Assembly (NCBI RefSeq): GCF_000327385.1 | Contig: NW_008708797.1 | Location: 2,170,688 to 2,234,687 of the forward strand | DNA: 64,000 nucleotides | Source of the DNA: Lottia gigantea | Taxonomy: Eukaryota; Mollusca; Gastropoda; Lottiidae | Direction: 5' to 3' | Shown: positions 35,807-50,100 of the stretch, piece after piece | Layout of the letters: each line of letters opens with the position of its first letter | Numbering within the stretch: position 1 is the first letter of the stretch | The notes under the pieces: generated by a model | What the model was told of the DNA's origin: nothing | The model's input: only the letters and a program-made list of their open reading frames with translations | Databases searched by the model: none | Program-made: the position numbers and the translations under genes

Positions 35807-38197
35807 AATATTTTAGCATTTTTTAATAATGGTTTTCTGTAGCAGAGTAATATGAAACAGATGCGTGACATAGAACAATAATAGACAACAAATGATGTGA
35901 TAATGAACAACAAAGAAAATTATATACAATCTCTTCATAGTTAACAATTAGTTATTATAACCACCACTTAACATCCTATTTAGTTTACATCAATATAAGC
36001 AAATCTTTAGCACTTTAATGTCACCCCATTAATAGTTTACTGTTTACTTTTCATAAATTATGTTTGGTATGGTTCAACTTGTTACATGTAATTAAGCTAC
36101 ATGAGTATGCAGTAGATCTTTAAAGTTTGTATATACTTATACTTTCATTAAGATAGAAGTGATGGAAAATAGATATCAATTTTACCTCTTTTAACTATTG
36201 CAATGTGAATTTCTTTATTGCACAAGACTAGGACCCATTTTTATAATCATAATTTACCATTATGCCTCCTTAATCATTATTATTTATAATAAATAAATTT
36301 GAACATTCTTTACTTACTATTTTTATGTAAGGTGGTGAAATTTTAATTGGTCAAAACAACCCTTTCATTACAAGAAGAGATGACTTGCCAATCATTAGCT
36401 TTGCAAATAATGTCACAATTACAAAACAAATCTTAAAATTGGCTAGGAGAAAGCATATTGATTCTTCAGTTTGAAAAATAATGTTGAAGAGATATCATGT
36501 TAGAACATGTATAATTATAGATTATAAAACTATACAAACAGAATGTAAATTAGAAGAAAATATTAGCGGCAACTGTACAATTAGCATAGTTCAGAATATC
36601 TATATTCATGATGTTCATATTCTTAGTCAATGAATCCAGCAGTCACATTTAGAAAATGATTAAAACTAATTCATAATGAAATAAAACAACACCACAATAA
36701 AAATTTAAGTAGATGCCAAAACCTTTAAGCAAAAACTCAGGTCATAAATATAATCAAAGAAAAAATGCACCAAAATTATAATAAGATCTGTTACAAAGTA
36801 AATAAAAAAAGGTTCAGCTAAAGCATTTGATGCAAAATTTGATATAGTAATGAAATGTTGGTGGGTTTTGTTTGATCTTGAGAGTTATGATTGGCTTAAG
36901 TGAAAGGGCCATTCTGCTTTTTCAATCGGTTTGGATATACTGCATGCCAACATGTACATGAAGATGCCCTTTACCTTTCGTGAAAGGTTTAACTAAAAAT
37001 ATCCAAACAAAAAACTCAGCCATTTTGATATTTGATTTTTATACTGGATTTTATGTCGCCAGATCAACGTATAGAAACTATACAATACTATCATATAATA
37101 AGGCCAGTTTACAAGATGAAATTAAAGCAGAATGCCCCTTAAAGAGATAAGTTAACTAAAATGAAATCGTAACAGGAGCTCTTACTGACCCTATGCTAAT
37201 GTAAGACTAGTTGCAATATCAAAACACACAATAAGTTTGTATATACTTTAAATAAGACTGATGTAACATTATCTTATTTTTCTACTACCTAACTCTTTGT
37301 TTTATTTTCAAATGGTCTTTTTCCAATTTGAGTTTCACATATATTTCTTTTCTTTTTTTTCAAAAAAAGCTGTAAATTTTGCTTATGATGATATCAGCAT
37401 CATGTGAAACAGTTATTTGAATAATGTTAACAGCAATTGTAAGTAAGTAATGGTCTATCACCAAATCAAAGTTTCTCTAATAGACTGTAGCACAATTAAT
37501 TTGGAATGTGACAGGTTATTGAATAGTATAGGAAACATGTAGATTTATACGAAAAAAAATTCGAATTCAAATGAAAGTATATTTTATCAGCTTAAAGAGT
37601 TCAAGGCCTGAAAACATAATTTATTTGCCTCTTAATAACGTTTATATAATTTTTTTCTGACTGAGAAGGCCATCAGAACCATAACCACCTTGAATTGATT
37701 GAATTTGATGATCTTATCTGCTTACTATTTTTTACAGCCTTTTTGAATATAATCGCTCTCTGTGGCCAACTTTTTGTGATAAGATAATAAGAGAAATTAT
37801 AGTATGAAACTTGATTCTTAGCCACATAACTTAACCACACACATAACAAACTGAAAACAATCACTTTCCTGTAATCACTGTTGACACTGAAATTTCCATA
37901 TTGTTTTTAACAATGACATCCATGTACACAAAAACACATTTAACAGATAATAGCACTTTTCAGTTTATAGTCACACTTTCCACTTGTATTTTTTTGGTTT
38001 TGTTCCTTTCTCCCAATTCCCCAACACAGAATAGCACCATCTATATACCAGGTACCCCATTCCATAAAACAAATGGCACAGTTAATTGTTTTACCTTCCC
38101 CTTCCCTGACCTAACACAGCAACAGCACTTTGTTCTATGAAGTCATATAAAAATGAAAGATGACTTTATATGTGATGTTAAATGATAAAACCCAATA
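35807..38197 (-). other. probable XPO7 3' UTR or downstream DNA
   Basis: AT-rich, without supported exons; a MITE lies at 36901-37143. Small frames here lack splice context. Confidence 0.35.
36901..37143. mobile_element. MITE with AAAGGGCCATTCTGCTTT terminal inverted repeats
   Basis: The left AAGGGCCATTCTGCTTTTTC is mirrored by AAAGCAGAATGCCCCTTAAA on the right. About 240 bp, non-coding. Internal words (CTGCATGCCAACATGTA, TAACGTATAGAAACTATA-like) recur at 55980-56433. Confidence 0.8.
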
Positions 38198-41100
38198 CTA
38201 TCCATAAGTCATCATATCTAGAGAATTGGAAGAGGTTGAAGGACTATGATTTTGGGCTTTTAATGAATCATTTACATCTCTTCTAAAAACTGACAGGTTT
38301 TGAGTAAATCTGAAATATGAAGAAGAACATATATATCAAGAATAACGATCACTTTTAAAATGCAAGTTAGCAGTATGCTTTGAGAACAGACTCCATATAC
38401 CAACCAACTTTAACTTAACGTTCACTTGGTTGGCAAAAAAGGGCTCCACACCATATTACTGAGAGTATTAGAAGCATAAATAATATAAATATTCACTGAC
38501 CTATCTCTATTTTTAGTCAGTAAGGATCTTTCTATACCATCCATGAGATTCTCAAAACATTGAGCCATTGTTTGATGTTTTTCTGCTGGCTGACTCGAGA
38601 TAATATTACTCCGAACTTTGTTAAAATGCTGAAATGATAAATATTTCAATATTGTGAATACCTGTTCCTGGCTCACAAAAATTACACACACCGATAACAT
38701 TTGTATTTTTCAGAATATATCAAATTAATTGTAGCATATTCCCACCTTGAGATTTCCATTGAGCTCAAAGACATTTTGGTCTAAATTTGGTCTTAATCTT
38801 ATCAAATACAAAATAAGAGCAAATGTGTGTTTAACAGTTTAAATATGAGCAATTTTAAATGCTGATAACTAATTGACCTCCGAGACCTCTCTATAACTAA
38901 ATAAATAAAGAAAGAATAAATTAGTCTTTAATACAACTCCTATTGTAGATCACAAAATAAGGTAAATATACAGAAACAAATATTAGTGAATTACCTACCT
39001 CTTCATTTAATAATATGAGACCTAGTAATGGTCTAGACATAGACCACTGATTTCTACAATCTTCAAACATTATAATATTTAAAACTGTTGTTAACATCTA
39101 CAATATAACATCATAAAATTTATCATAGGTTCAATACATCGTATCTCTTAAATGGCAAGCCTTTTGTAGCAAAAAGACCACAGGTCCTCCTGAAAATTGC
39201 ACAGATTGCCCTCAGAGCTAATTTCTGGCATACTTCAAATCAGCCAGAGTTGTTGTTTATGATTATCACAAACCACTAGGCCATCAGTAATCATTTCTAC
39301 ACCCTAAGGTATAATTATATAACAGAGCTCCTTATTTTCTCAACAGAATAATTAAAGCCTTATTGTCTAGCCAGTCAAATAAAATCAAACTTACCTGCTG
39401 TAATATATCAGGATTTAATTCTAATATTCTGAGGAATGCATCACTATCATTGATACCTGAACTATTTGATTTTTTCTTCTTTGTTGTTAATCGACGGAAT
39501 AAATAGGTTATAATATAATCTAATGTTGCACAACAACCAGTACAAATGACAGTATCTGTAATATTATGGTTATAATGAATCTAATGCCAGTATCTAGGTT
39601 ATAATTTAATCTATTGGGAATGACAGTATCTAGTTTATTACTGTATCTAATGACAATATCTACTTATTACTGAATCGAATAGCAGTATCTAGGTTATAAT
39701 GTAATGACAGAATTTAGGTTATAGTTTAACCTAATGACAATGACAATATCTAGAATGAACAGGATATAATGAAATATACTGACAATGAAGGTTGACAACA
39801 CTAGTTTATGAGTGAATCTAATGACAGTGTAAAGCTTAATACTGAATCTAATGACAGTATCTATGTCATAATTTAACCTGATGACAATGATAGTATCAAT
39901 GATAGTATCTAGGACAAACAGTATATATAAAATTCAATCTAATGAAAAGGATTATAATTCATTAAAAAATGACTGATTCACAATTATTGTGAAAACAATC
40001 CACTGTTGTATTTATACAAAATATTGTGTGTTAAGGAAGGTATAGACTCTAAATCATTTTCATGTTTGCAATTCACAGTATCGGGTAATTGGGGTAAGGG
40101 TATATGGTAAATTATTAAAAATGTTACAAAGTTGATATCATTATTCAGTCTGTCCAACATTGTCAATTGATCAATTATCAGTACCGTAATTGATAGTTCA
40201 TAGTTTAAGAATGTTTTACTGCATGATAAGATGTACATACCTAGTGCTGTTAGTCCCTCTGATATAGTAGATAATATATAGAGGAATACTTGAGGCTCTA
40301 AATTACTAATAAATGACATATGATCCTGAGCTAATCTTTCAATTAAACTATAATAATTCTGGCTAAGTTTGGGATAATCCTAAAAATAGATGAAATTCAA
40401 CTTAAGTCTATTATGAAACAAGAATAAATCCAAATGTCAAGATATATTGTAAAAAAAAAAAGATACTTTTCATCAAGGATATTCATAGTTTTAGAGTAAT
40501 TTTATCATGTTAACATTAGAAATTCAGTGTAAGATACTATATTCAAAAACAGCTGTGAATATATTTTTAGACTTTAGTTCAATAGTATAAATTCAATAAT
40601 ATAAGTTTTATGATAATTTTAAACAGAAGGAAATTGTAGATATCATACATATTTAGCAATAAATCAATTGTTTTGATACTTCTATATATTGCTCTACAAT
40701 TGATTTATTGAGCACTATTTTAACAGTGAAAATATCATTGAAAAACAATAAATAAATAAATATATATATATTACTTACCAGTAAATCATTCTGTGATATA
40801 GATAACAATAATTTAACAAACATATTTAATGAATTATCTAAAGCATCATCACCATAGAGACGAAACACACCAAAATTTAAATAATTACCACATAAAGCAT
40901 GTTTTAACATTGAAAAACACATAGAGATGCCTTTTAATGTAGAAAAAAAATTAAGGAAAAACCAAGAATAAAATTAGTACGCCCACTACCAGCTGTCAGA
41001 AATGATAACAAAATACTTGGTGGCTTAATAATGAATATCCAAGTAATCTTAAAATCATCTATAAGTCAAGGCAAAAACCTGAAACAGTTCATCAAGTTAT

Positions 41101-44100
41101 CATCAAATTCAAACAATGTTTTATCGCTGTACACACAAGGACAACAACTCTGAAACTGTTCATCCAATTATTACCAAAGTCAAGGGCAATAACTCAAACG
41201 ATTCATCCGATAATTCCAATTTCGAAATGGACTGAGATCCCATCAATATATACATGCATATCAAGTTTCATCAAGATCAGATAAAACCTGTAGTCTTAAT
41301 CGTGCCTACAAGCTAAATTTGACACGTTTTACTAAGTCAAGGGCAATAACTTTGAAACTGTTCATCTAAGTATTACCAATTTCGAACTAGACCCAGGTCT
41401 CATGAACATATACATGCATATCAAGTTTCATCAAGATTGTTTAAAAACTGTAGCCTCTATCACGCCTACAAGAAGTGTGGATGGCCGGACGGACGGACAG
41501 GCGGCGTATAAAATGTTAAAAAGGATATCTTAAAGGGTAAATTTGATCTTTTTGAACATTTTCACTCATTGCAAGAGACCGGGAACCTGAAATTAAATAC
41601 AGAATAATTGATCAAGTATTATATTATTACACAGTACAACAATCTTCTTCAAATTCAACAATTCCTGTATATATAGGATAATAGATAACACAGAGAATAT
41701 TCAAACTAGTGCAAGCAATTAGTGTTGAAACGGTTAATCACTTAACCGATTTCGGGTAGTATTTCACGGATAACCGGGTCTGATTTGAGATAATCGGTTA
41801 ACCATCAATTTTATAAGAAGTAAAAAGAGAGCAATTTTGACAGAAAATTTGTTACTGTATGAGTCTCTAAGCTGTTTCCTCAGTAAATAAACATCTTTAT
41901 TGATTGAATAATTGAGATTAATAAATCAAGTTAGGGTATCAATTATCAAAACACTAATGCGTTGCAAGAATTGTGGTCAAGATTATCAAGCCTCTTTTTT
42001 GATATAAGCGATGGTCTTAGTTTGTCGACAGTCGCCGTGTGCACCGTTATGTTAATTAGGTTAAACAAATAAGCACTGCAGCACTGTAATCATTATCAGA
42101 AGTTCGACACACGCCGCGGTTCCTTGAATTTTGTTATTATTTTTATTGTATTGCGGAAATGCAACACATTGTTTTTAAGCATGTTCTAGTGTTTTAATAA
42201 GTTTTGGTATTATTTTTTTTATTTCAATCGGGTAGTTAGAATGAAAAAGTTATACAGATCGAATTACTTTTAAATAACTCTCCTCTTATTGGCTGTTTGT
42301 TTCTTCTTGCCTGTCAATCAGCTTCAAGTTTATTAATATTCATGAGTACAGATTCATTGAGACAATATATTTATACACGTTGTGGAACCAGTACACTGAT
42401 TTGCCGCGACTTCAATGAGATACACTCATTACACTGACCCCACAACTGGTATAAAATCCGCTCGTAATCTTACATTGAAACAGACGCTTCAATGGGTTGT
42501 TTGGTATCTGTCAATTTGTACCGACAGTTCACTGGGAACTAGCCAAAATCATCCTGGGTACTCATTTACACTACTCTAGTTTAGTTAACGGTGAGTTACC
42601 GCCGCAAATGCGGTTTCTACGAGTTTGAAATGAATTATTGATTATCATTATCGGTACCGGTAATTGATTTTTCGATAATTATTCGTAGCACTAATGTAAA
42701 CAGTACTCAAAACAAACAGAGGAAATTTAAATCATCTCACCATAAGCTACTATCATTTTACTAACTTCACGAAATAACAGAACACCATTAGGTGAGGATA
42801 CATCAAACTGTAACCTCTGTGATCTAAAACAGAAAAAACACAACCTCTCAGTTGAATTGAATTTTCGACAAAATAAATTAAATCTATTATAAACTAAATT
42901 TTAAAAAAAAAAAAAAAAGTCAAATAACCGGACTCTACAACTCAGTCTAAAATATTTAACAGCGTCATAAATTCTATCTTTCTTTCTAGCAACTGGCTCT
43001 TTTTCAAACCTTATCATACCAAAAATGAAATAATGCTCTTTTTACCTGTTTTGTGCTAATTCATTCATTAACTTGAGGACGGGTGTTGTTACTGTAGGAT
43101 CATGATACCATAATTCTATAGCTCTTTGTAATATTGCTATATAGTTTGGATAACTGAAGTGTAGTTAAGGAGAGCAATTATAAGAAACTAAAAGAATATT
43201 CCTCTAAATATCCAAATAAAATCTCACAACAGGTACAAATAAGTGAAATAATAATAGGTATAACAAGGATACATCCATTCAAATAACATCATAAAGCTGA
43301 TTTTGGTGTTGATAGGATTGGCTATACCTCGTAAATCTCTAGCTAAACCAATTAATGTTCTCTGAAAATATCAAATATAAATGTATTAAATCAATGAAAT
43401 GACACAAGGCATTATTAACTTATTGTATTGAATTAAACAATTTCTGACTAACAAAAACTCATCTGACAAGCATTTCATAAAAACATCAGTAGAACTAGTT
43501 TTGAAAGCAGAGATGAAGATTCTAAATACTAACTTTGGCATCATCAACACTGCTTGGATTACCATTTGATAATAAATTACCCACTGTTTCAAAAGCAGCT
43601 AAAAATAGAAATAGTAACTTTTAGTTTATAATTTTACAAAAAAAAAGTGTATTTTGTTAACATATAAGTGTAATATCTAGATCATTAATACTCTAACCTG
43701 ATTGATGCCTTTATCAAAAATATAACAGTGGAGGTATTTTAATCAAAAGAGGAAGCAATAAAGGATATATCATACCTGTTAATGGTGACATAAATTGGTA
43801 GAATTTCTCTTCATCTTCCCCTAAATCAACTAATAATAATCTAGCTATAGCTGTATAAAATGTGGTGCGACATCTCATATCAGCTATACGAGAATTACTA
43901 CTGTTAATATCAAGGAATGGAAAGTGATCACTCTGGAAAAAAAAAGCAATACATAGAATTTCATTAACTTTTTAATCTTCATCCAGTTTTTTCCCTTTTT
44001 ACTAGCATACATTTATGTTATGTTTGTAAATATGTATGTATGTACTATATTTCCAGTCTAAAACTGATTTGTGCTGCTATAAGTACTAAATTTTTTGCCA

Positions 44101-47100
44101 TTAAACAGTTCTTAGGAGAATTAGACGAATATGTGATAACAATTCCATTCAAAATACAGATAGGTAAACAATACCTTATCCAAACCTTAGAAATTTATCG
44201 TGCCAGATAAGCACTGTGTCACTGCAGAAAAAGTACATGGAAAATTTCATATGAAAGAGTCAGGCAATGTATATGTAGTTATAAAATTGTACAGAAAATT
44301 GAGAACTTACAGTATGATTATTTAACATAAACTGTACTGCTTCTAATTTGACTAGTTTTCTTACACTGCTATATCCAGTAGATAAATCATTTAATAACTG
44401 TAATGTTTTAGATGTGATTTGTTCTGATCTACTCCAACATTTTAAATTGGTGATTCTGAAATGAATATAAGATAAGTAGATTTAAATAAGGAATTTTCTA
44501 TGTTTTGTATCTACTTAGATAAATAAAACCAAAACAATGCATAGTACACAAAATTTACTTTCTCCTTAAAACACAAATCTCTTAATCAGCTGAATCTTTT
44601 CCCACTATTGTTTTTGGAAATGTATCTTTGAAAAATTCTTTTAAAAAATAATATATCAGGCCCCAAGAATTTCCAAATAGAAACACTTACATTTTTCCTA
44701 TACATACACTTAGAACCATAGATTCATCATTTAAACCTAAAACTTCTGATAATCTTCTATAAACCTATAACAATAATAGAAAATTACAAATGAAAGTTTT
44801 ACATCCTATTGTTGCATTGCTCGAAATTGAGCCACCTGTTTTGGGATTGCACTTTGAATTCTTGAATTAAAATAAGTTGTATTTTTCATAAGAATATTAA
44901 GTTATCATTAAAATAGATCATAATGAACTATTCAAATAATTCAAAGACATTTTTCTCAAAAATTTACCTTGGATGTTTTCTGTACTTGATCACCTAAATA
45001 TATTTTCCGTAGTTGATCTAGAAAACTTAATATAGCTATATCTAATTTCTCACTACCACCTTGAGCTAGTCTAGAATCTGTTAAATTCATTAACTGTAGA
45101 ACTCTGTAAGCAAAACAATTGGTGTGTAATCCTGTATTGTACTGTGAGTTTTACACTATAGCACTAAGATTATATTTGTTGATGGTAAGGGATGAGCTGA
45201 GCTGACAGACTTTATTCCTACACATATGGTTGAAACGTATGTGCAGTTGAGTTGGCAAAAGACATTATACAAGAATTTCTGTCTACTATTTCATCATTGA
45301 TTCTTTTTGTTTTAAACTAATAAGATTTTATATAATAAATAACCTACCTACAAACTAATTCCCCATCCATAGCATCATGTTCATCAGTACTAGCGAACGC
45401 TACCCTACCCCCTATCACAGCACCAATTATATATACAAGCCAGGTTAAACGTCCTTCCTGTATAGCTATATCTACTGACTGTCCACCAGATGAAATAAGT
45501 TCCTGATAGGTTCTAGCTGATTCGTCAAATAATGATACTAATAAAGCACAGGTTTTATCATATTCACATCTTCCGATAGTCAGTAACTGAAAATAAAATA
45601 ATAACTGATAGGGCACAGTTTTATTTATACATTTTGAAATAATAATCTTTTCAAGCTAATAAAGTTCCCTCACTCATTCTTAAAGTTTCCAGCAATATTC
45701 ATTGGCTAACTGATGGACTCAGAGGGCTGGATTTGTTCACACGTTTATGATTGTCTATAAAACCCAGTCATTATATCTACCTGTTCTAACTGTTGTGAAA
45801 TCATACCATGATCATCTAAGGGGTCTTCTAATCCTTCTCTAGAATAGTTGCAATAGATACAATTACATTTTATATCAATCAAACTGTTTTATTTCGAGAA
45901 TTTCTTAATGTTTAATAGTAAATACATGAACAGTTATAGTAATCCAAAGGATTATGAAATTTAAATGAAATTACATTTAAATGATTTAAAATAAATCAAA
46001 TTCATTTAGATAGCTGAAGGGTACATGTCATATTTTATTTAAAGTCAGCTTGCCAGGCAAGGTAATATACTCCCACTGGCAAATTGATTTTGAATAAAAT
46101 TATTTGGCAGTAGAGTAAAAATCACCAGTATGAAACCTTCAGTCATACACTTCTTTTGAACTTTTTAATATAATATTACCAAATTTCATCAACCAAGAAT
46201 TGGGCTTTTTAGAGTGTAAACAGGCTAAAAATTGAACACGTTTTCAAAAACAAGGACAATAACTCATACTAAATATTTTTAAATTTTTCTGATTTTTAAT
46301 TGGATTCATCCATGGGTGATAAACACTCACTGCAAGTTTCGTCAAAATCTGTCAACCTTCTATTTACAAGCTAAAATTGAATGCGGTTTTCAATAACAAG
46401 GGCAATAACTCATACTAAATATTTTTCTATTTTCAATAGGGTTCATCCTTTGGTGATTACAAATGCTCACATCAGGTTTCACACCCATTTCATGTGGGGA
46501 GATAAAAAAAAACCCAGAATATTAAAACAGTTTGTAAATGATGTAAATTCTTACAAAATTATTTTGCATTGAGTGAAATTTTATCATATAATCAATCTAT
46601 ATACTATTGAAATACATATTTCTCCATTTTTTCCTCTAATTAAAATAAATGAATTTTCAGTGTTGAATATACCAACCTAATTACAACATGTACAGATGAA
46701 ACTCTAGATGTTATATAAGCTTTAGTGACTTCTGGTGCGTAGGTTTCTAATGAATGGGGTATTGATGCTTTAAGATATGGTATAGATTGAACCATTCTAT
46801 GCCATAAACTTAATAAATAATGAACACTATTCGGTGCAAACTGCCACATCTAAAATAAATACAAAAGCAGATTTTAATAAATTAATACTGAAAATTCCTT
46901 GGACGTTTTTGTTGTATAAATGAGTCCATATACCATTGAATCAATAGTTTAATTTTAAGTTACTGTAACTTTATAAATGTTTACAAAAGGTAAGTCCTCA
47001 ACCTCAGTAAATGGGATGTCAAAAGGCATATGATTTTTTGATATAAAGAAAGTCAGCTAGAAATTGTCAATCATGTTTTGAGTAATTCATAACATGTTTT

Positions 47101-50100
47101 CATTTGTTCCACTTTTTAAACACTCTTATCCTTCAGGATCATATGATTTACAATAGTGATAAATAATGTATTACCTGTAAACTTGTTACTGTAAATTCTG
47201 CAATTAATTTAATAAATTCAGGATAGTTATCTACTTTAACTAATTCTAAGAGCTGATAATTAGATTTTAATCTAGCTAACAGACGACAGAACTCATGGTA
47301 GTTAGCTGGATCTGATAGACCCTGTAATCAACAGTTACATTAATACTTTACAAAAGATATTTCAAACTTTTAACCGAACAAATAGTAAATCATCACTATT
47401 ATAATATATTGTGAAACAGTTATATGTCTGATATGACATTCCTTTGTTGTTGCAACTCAACCATTATTTTTGTCATTTTTCCGGTAGTATGCATTCTAAA
47501 TTTCAACTTTTCATGTGATATCTAATTCTGAAATTTAATATTGAAATTAAATACACACCTGTGGGTTTTCTAGTATACCACGTACACCAGATACTAAATA
47601 ATTGAGGAATTTAACTCGCTCAGCACTGTTAAATAATGATCTTCTAGTAGACGCCATTTGTACTAAACATGATAATGCCTGAAATATAAATAATTCATAA
47701 GTAATCAATTTCATCTCATCAGTTCTATTAGTTTTTATCTTCTTACACTTATTTCATAAATAATCAACATTTTCATATTCTTTTTCTAATCTCCCTTTTG
47801 ATTACATTACAATAATATTAATGTCTCCATCAATGGTAAAAAGGAATACTTGATAATTGTTATTTACCATAGGTGATAATGTTGATGGTAACCCATTAAA
47901 TAAATCAAAGAAGAGTTGAACAGTAGTGAAGTCTAAGAAAGCTGAAAAAGAAAAACAATAGTTCCTTAAAATATCCAAGAAATACCAGAGCAACCGCTAT
48001 TAAGGGGGACAATAAGAGTGCTGAAAACTATAATTAGTCAGTCCTGACTCCTGGGGTTAGAAACAAGTAAGCATTACCTGTTCTCCAGGTTGTAGGAATC
48101 TGAGCGTTAGATAAATCATCTGATGATTCATCTGTACAATTACCACTGAAGTCAAATGTTAGTGTATTTAGAGTCAACTGTAGTGTATGTGATAATAAAC
48201 CATGCTGAAATACAAAACAATAGTTATCAGTTTTTCATCTTCCCATAAATACATTTAACTAATTGGAGAGAATCCTGGGCGACCTAACAACAAGGATTCG
48301 AGAGCAACTAAATATTCAAATATTGCTTGGAAATGGAGTACATAAATATGATCCTTTTCTTCCTATTAATCATAACTTAACATCAGACTGTAGTCAATAA
48401 TATCTACAATTTTTAAATTAAATCAATACATTAGATTTACAAACCTGATTAACATCTGATAAGTCTAGATTCTTTAGGTTTCCTACAGCAGTTCTTAATA
48501 ATGTACATGCTAGTTGAAATATTTCATATAACTGGGTATCAACAAATGATAAAGCAATCTTTCTGTATTTAGTTAAAGAACGAGATGCTTCAGCCTGAAA
48601 ATTTTAAAAAGGATTATCTTACTGCTTAGTTTGAGTTGAGTAGTTGTGTCCAGAGAATCTCTCTCAAAATAATGATGTACTTGTAAATGTTTTAAACATT
48701 GATGGGTCATACAGTCTTCTTTATATATTCTGTTTTATCAATGTTTTTTGGCCATTTTTTTTTTTATACATTGGAATAGATCTTGAATTTATTATTGTCG
48801 AATTTTCAAATCAAAGCAATTCTTATTTTGGAATAGAATTGAAACTAAAATATTATCCCTAAGCTTATATTTCATTTTGGAAATATTCCAGTCTGGAGTA
48901 CACTATAAAAACTAATCAGAGGTTAATTTTGCTGTACAGTTAATACAGAATATCAAATAACTTCATTCAATGCCATGCAGATAAATAAATATATATAGAG
49001 TCAGAATCTAACTCACCTCACTTACTTGATTAACTTCACTGACTAACTGAGATAAGATCTGAACACCTATCATCACATGTTGTGTTGAACCACTCTATAA
49101 ACAAGCACAATGATATATTTTATCTGACAGATGAGCTACTTTTCCTTATGCTATAGTCAAATATAACTCTTATATTTAGCACAATCTGACAAAGTTTTAA
49201 TAACATATAAATGGATCCTGATCAGCAAAGTTCTGGACCACTTAATCAATTCAATCAAATTATTTTCAAGATTTTTATAGCATATCATAGGAATATTTAA
49301 AAATTCTAGCAATTAATAGAGAAAAATGTCTTGAGATTATAGTTGATCATTGAATCTTAATTTTGATCCAGTTATTCATGTTGAATGTTTGGGGACTTTT
49401 GAAGATTATTAAGATATATTATGTGAAAGAAAGTGTTACAATATATACCTGAATAAATTTACCAACATCACTAACTACATTACGAAACACGTATTCATCC
49501 TTATTCACATCAAACCAGCCATACTTTGTTATTCTGACAAAAAGCTGAAATAATTTAGGTCAATACATGGTATAAGATAGCTTGCCAGGCAAGGTAATAT
49601 ACGCCCACTGATAGCTTTGTTTGAAATTGAATATTTGTTAGAAAATAGCAAACATAGACACCAGGAAATATTCAACTTATACCCAAATCCATCACAAACT
49701 GTGCCATCACAAGTTAAAAATCAAACACATTTGTAAGAATAACGGCAATAACTTGTATTTTATATTTCAAAAGGTTTAGTTTTGATTGTGATCAATTTCA
49801 TCAAGTTGTCAAATTTGTTTTAGACTTCTGCTTTGTAGAATAAAAATTACGTGTTGTACAAGATTTTTGATCAGATTTATCCTTGGGTGAGTTCAATAAG
49901 TCTGTCATGAATTGTGTATTTGCAGATTATATTCAAAAATATAGGCAATAATTCATACTACATATTTTTCGATTTCCCTGATTTTTCTATAGGGTTTATC
50001 CTTGGGTGACCAAAATAGTTTCTCAGGAAAATAATGACATCTATTGTAAATTGTGATTATGAACAAAAATATTGTGACTTGTAGAGTCTGTCAAGAATTG

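Noticed and set aside
41700-42700. A possible hAT-like element in XPO7 intron 22
   Set aside because: The edges (TTAGTGTTG and the reverse of TTAGTGCTA) match at only a few positions, and I found no 8-bp target duplication.
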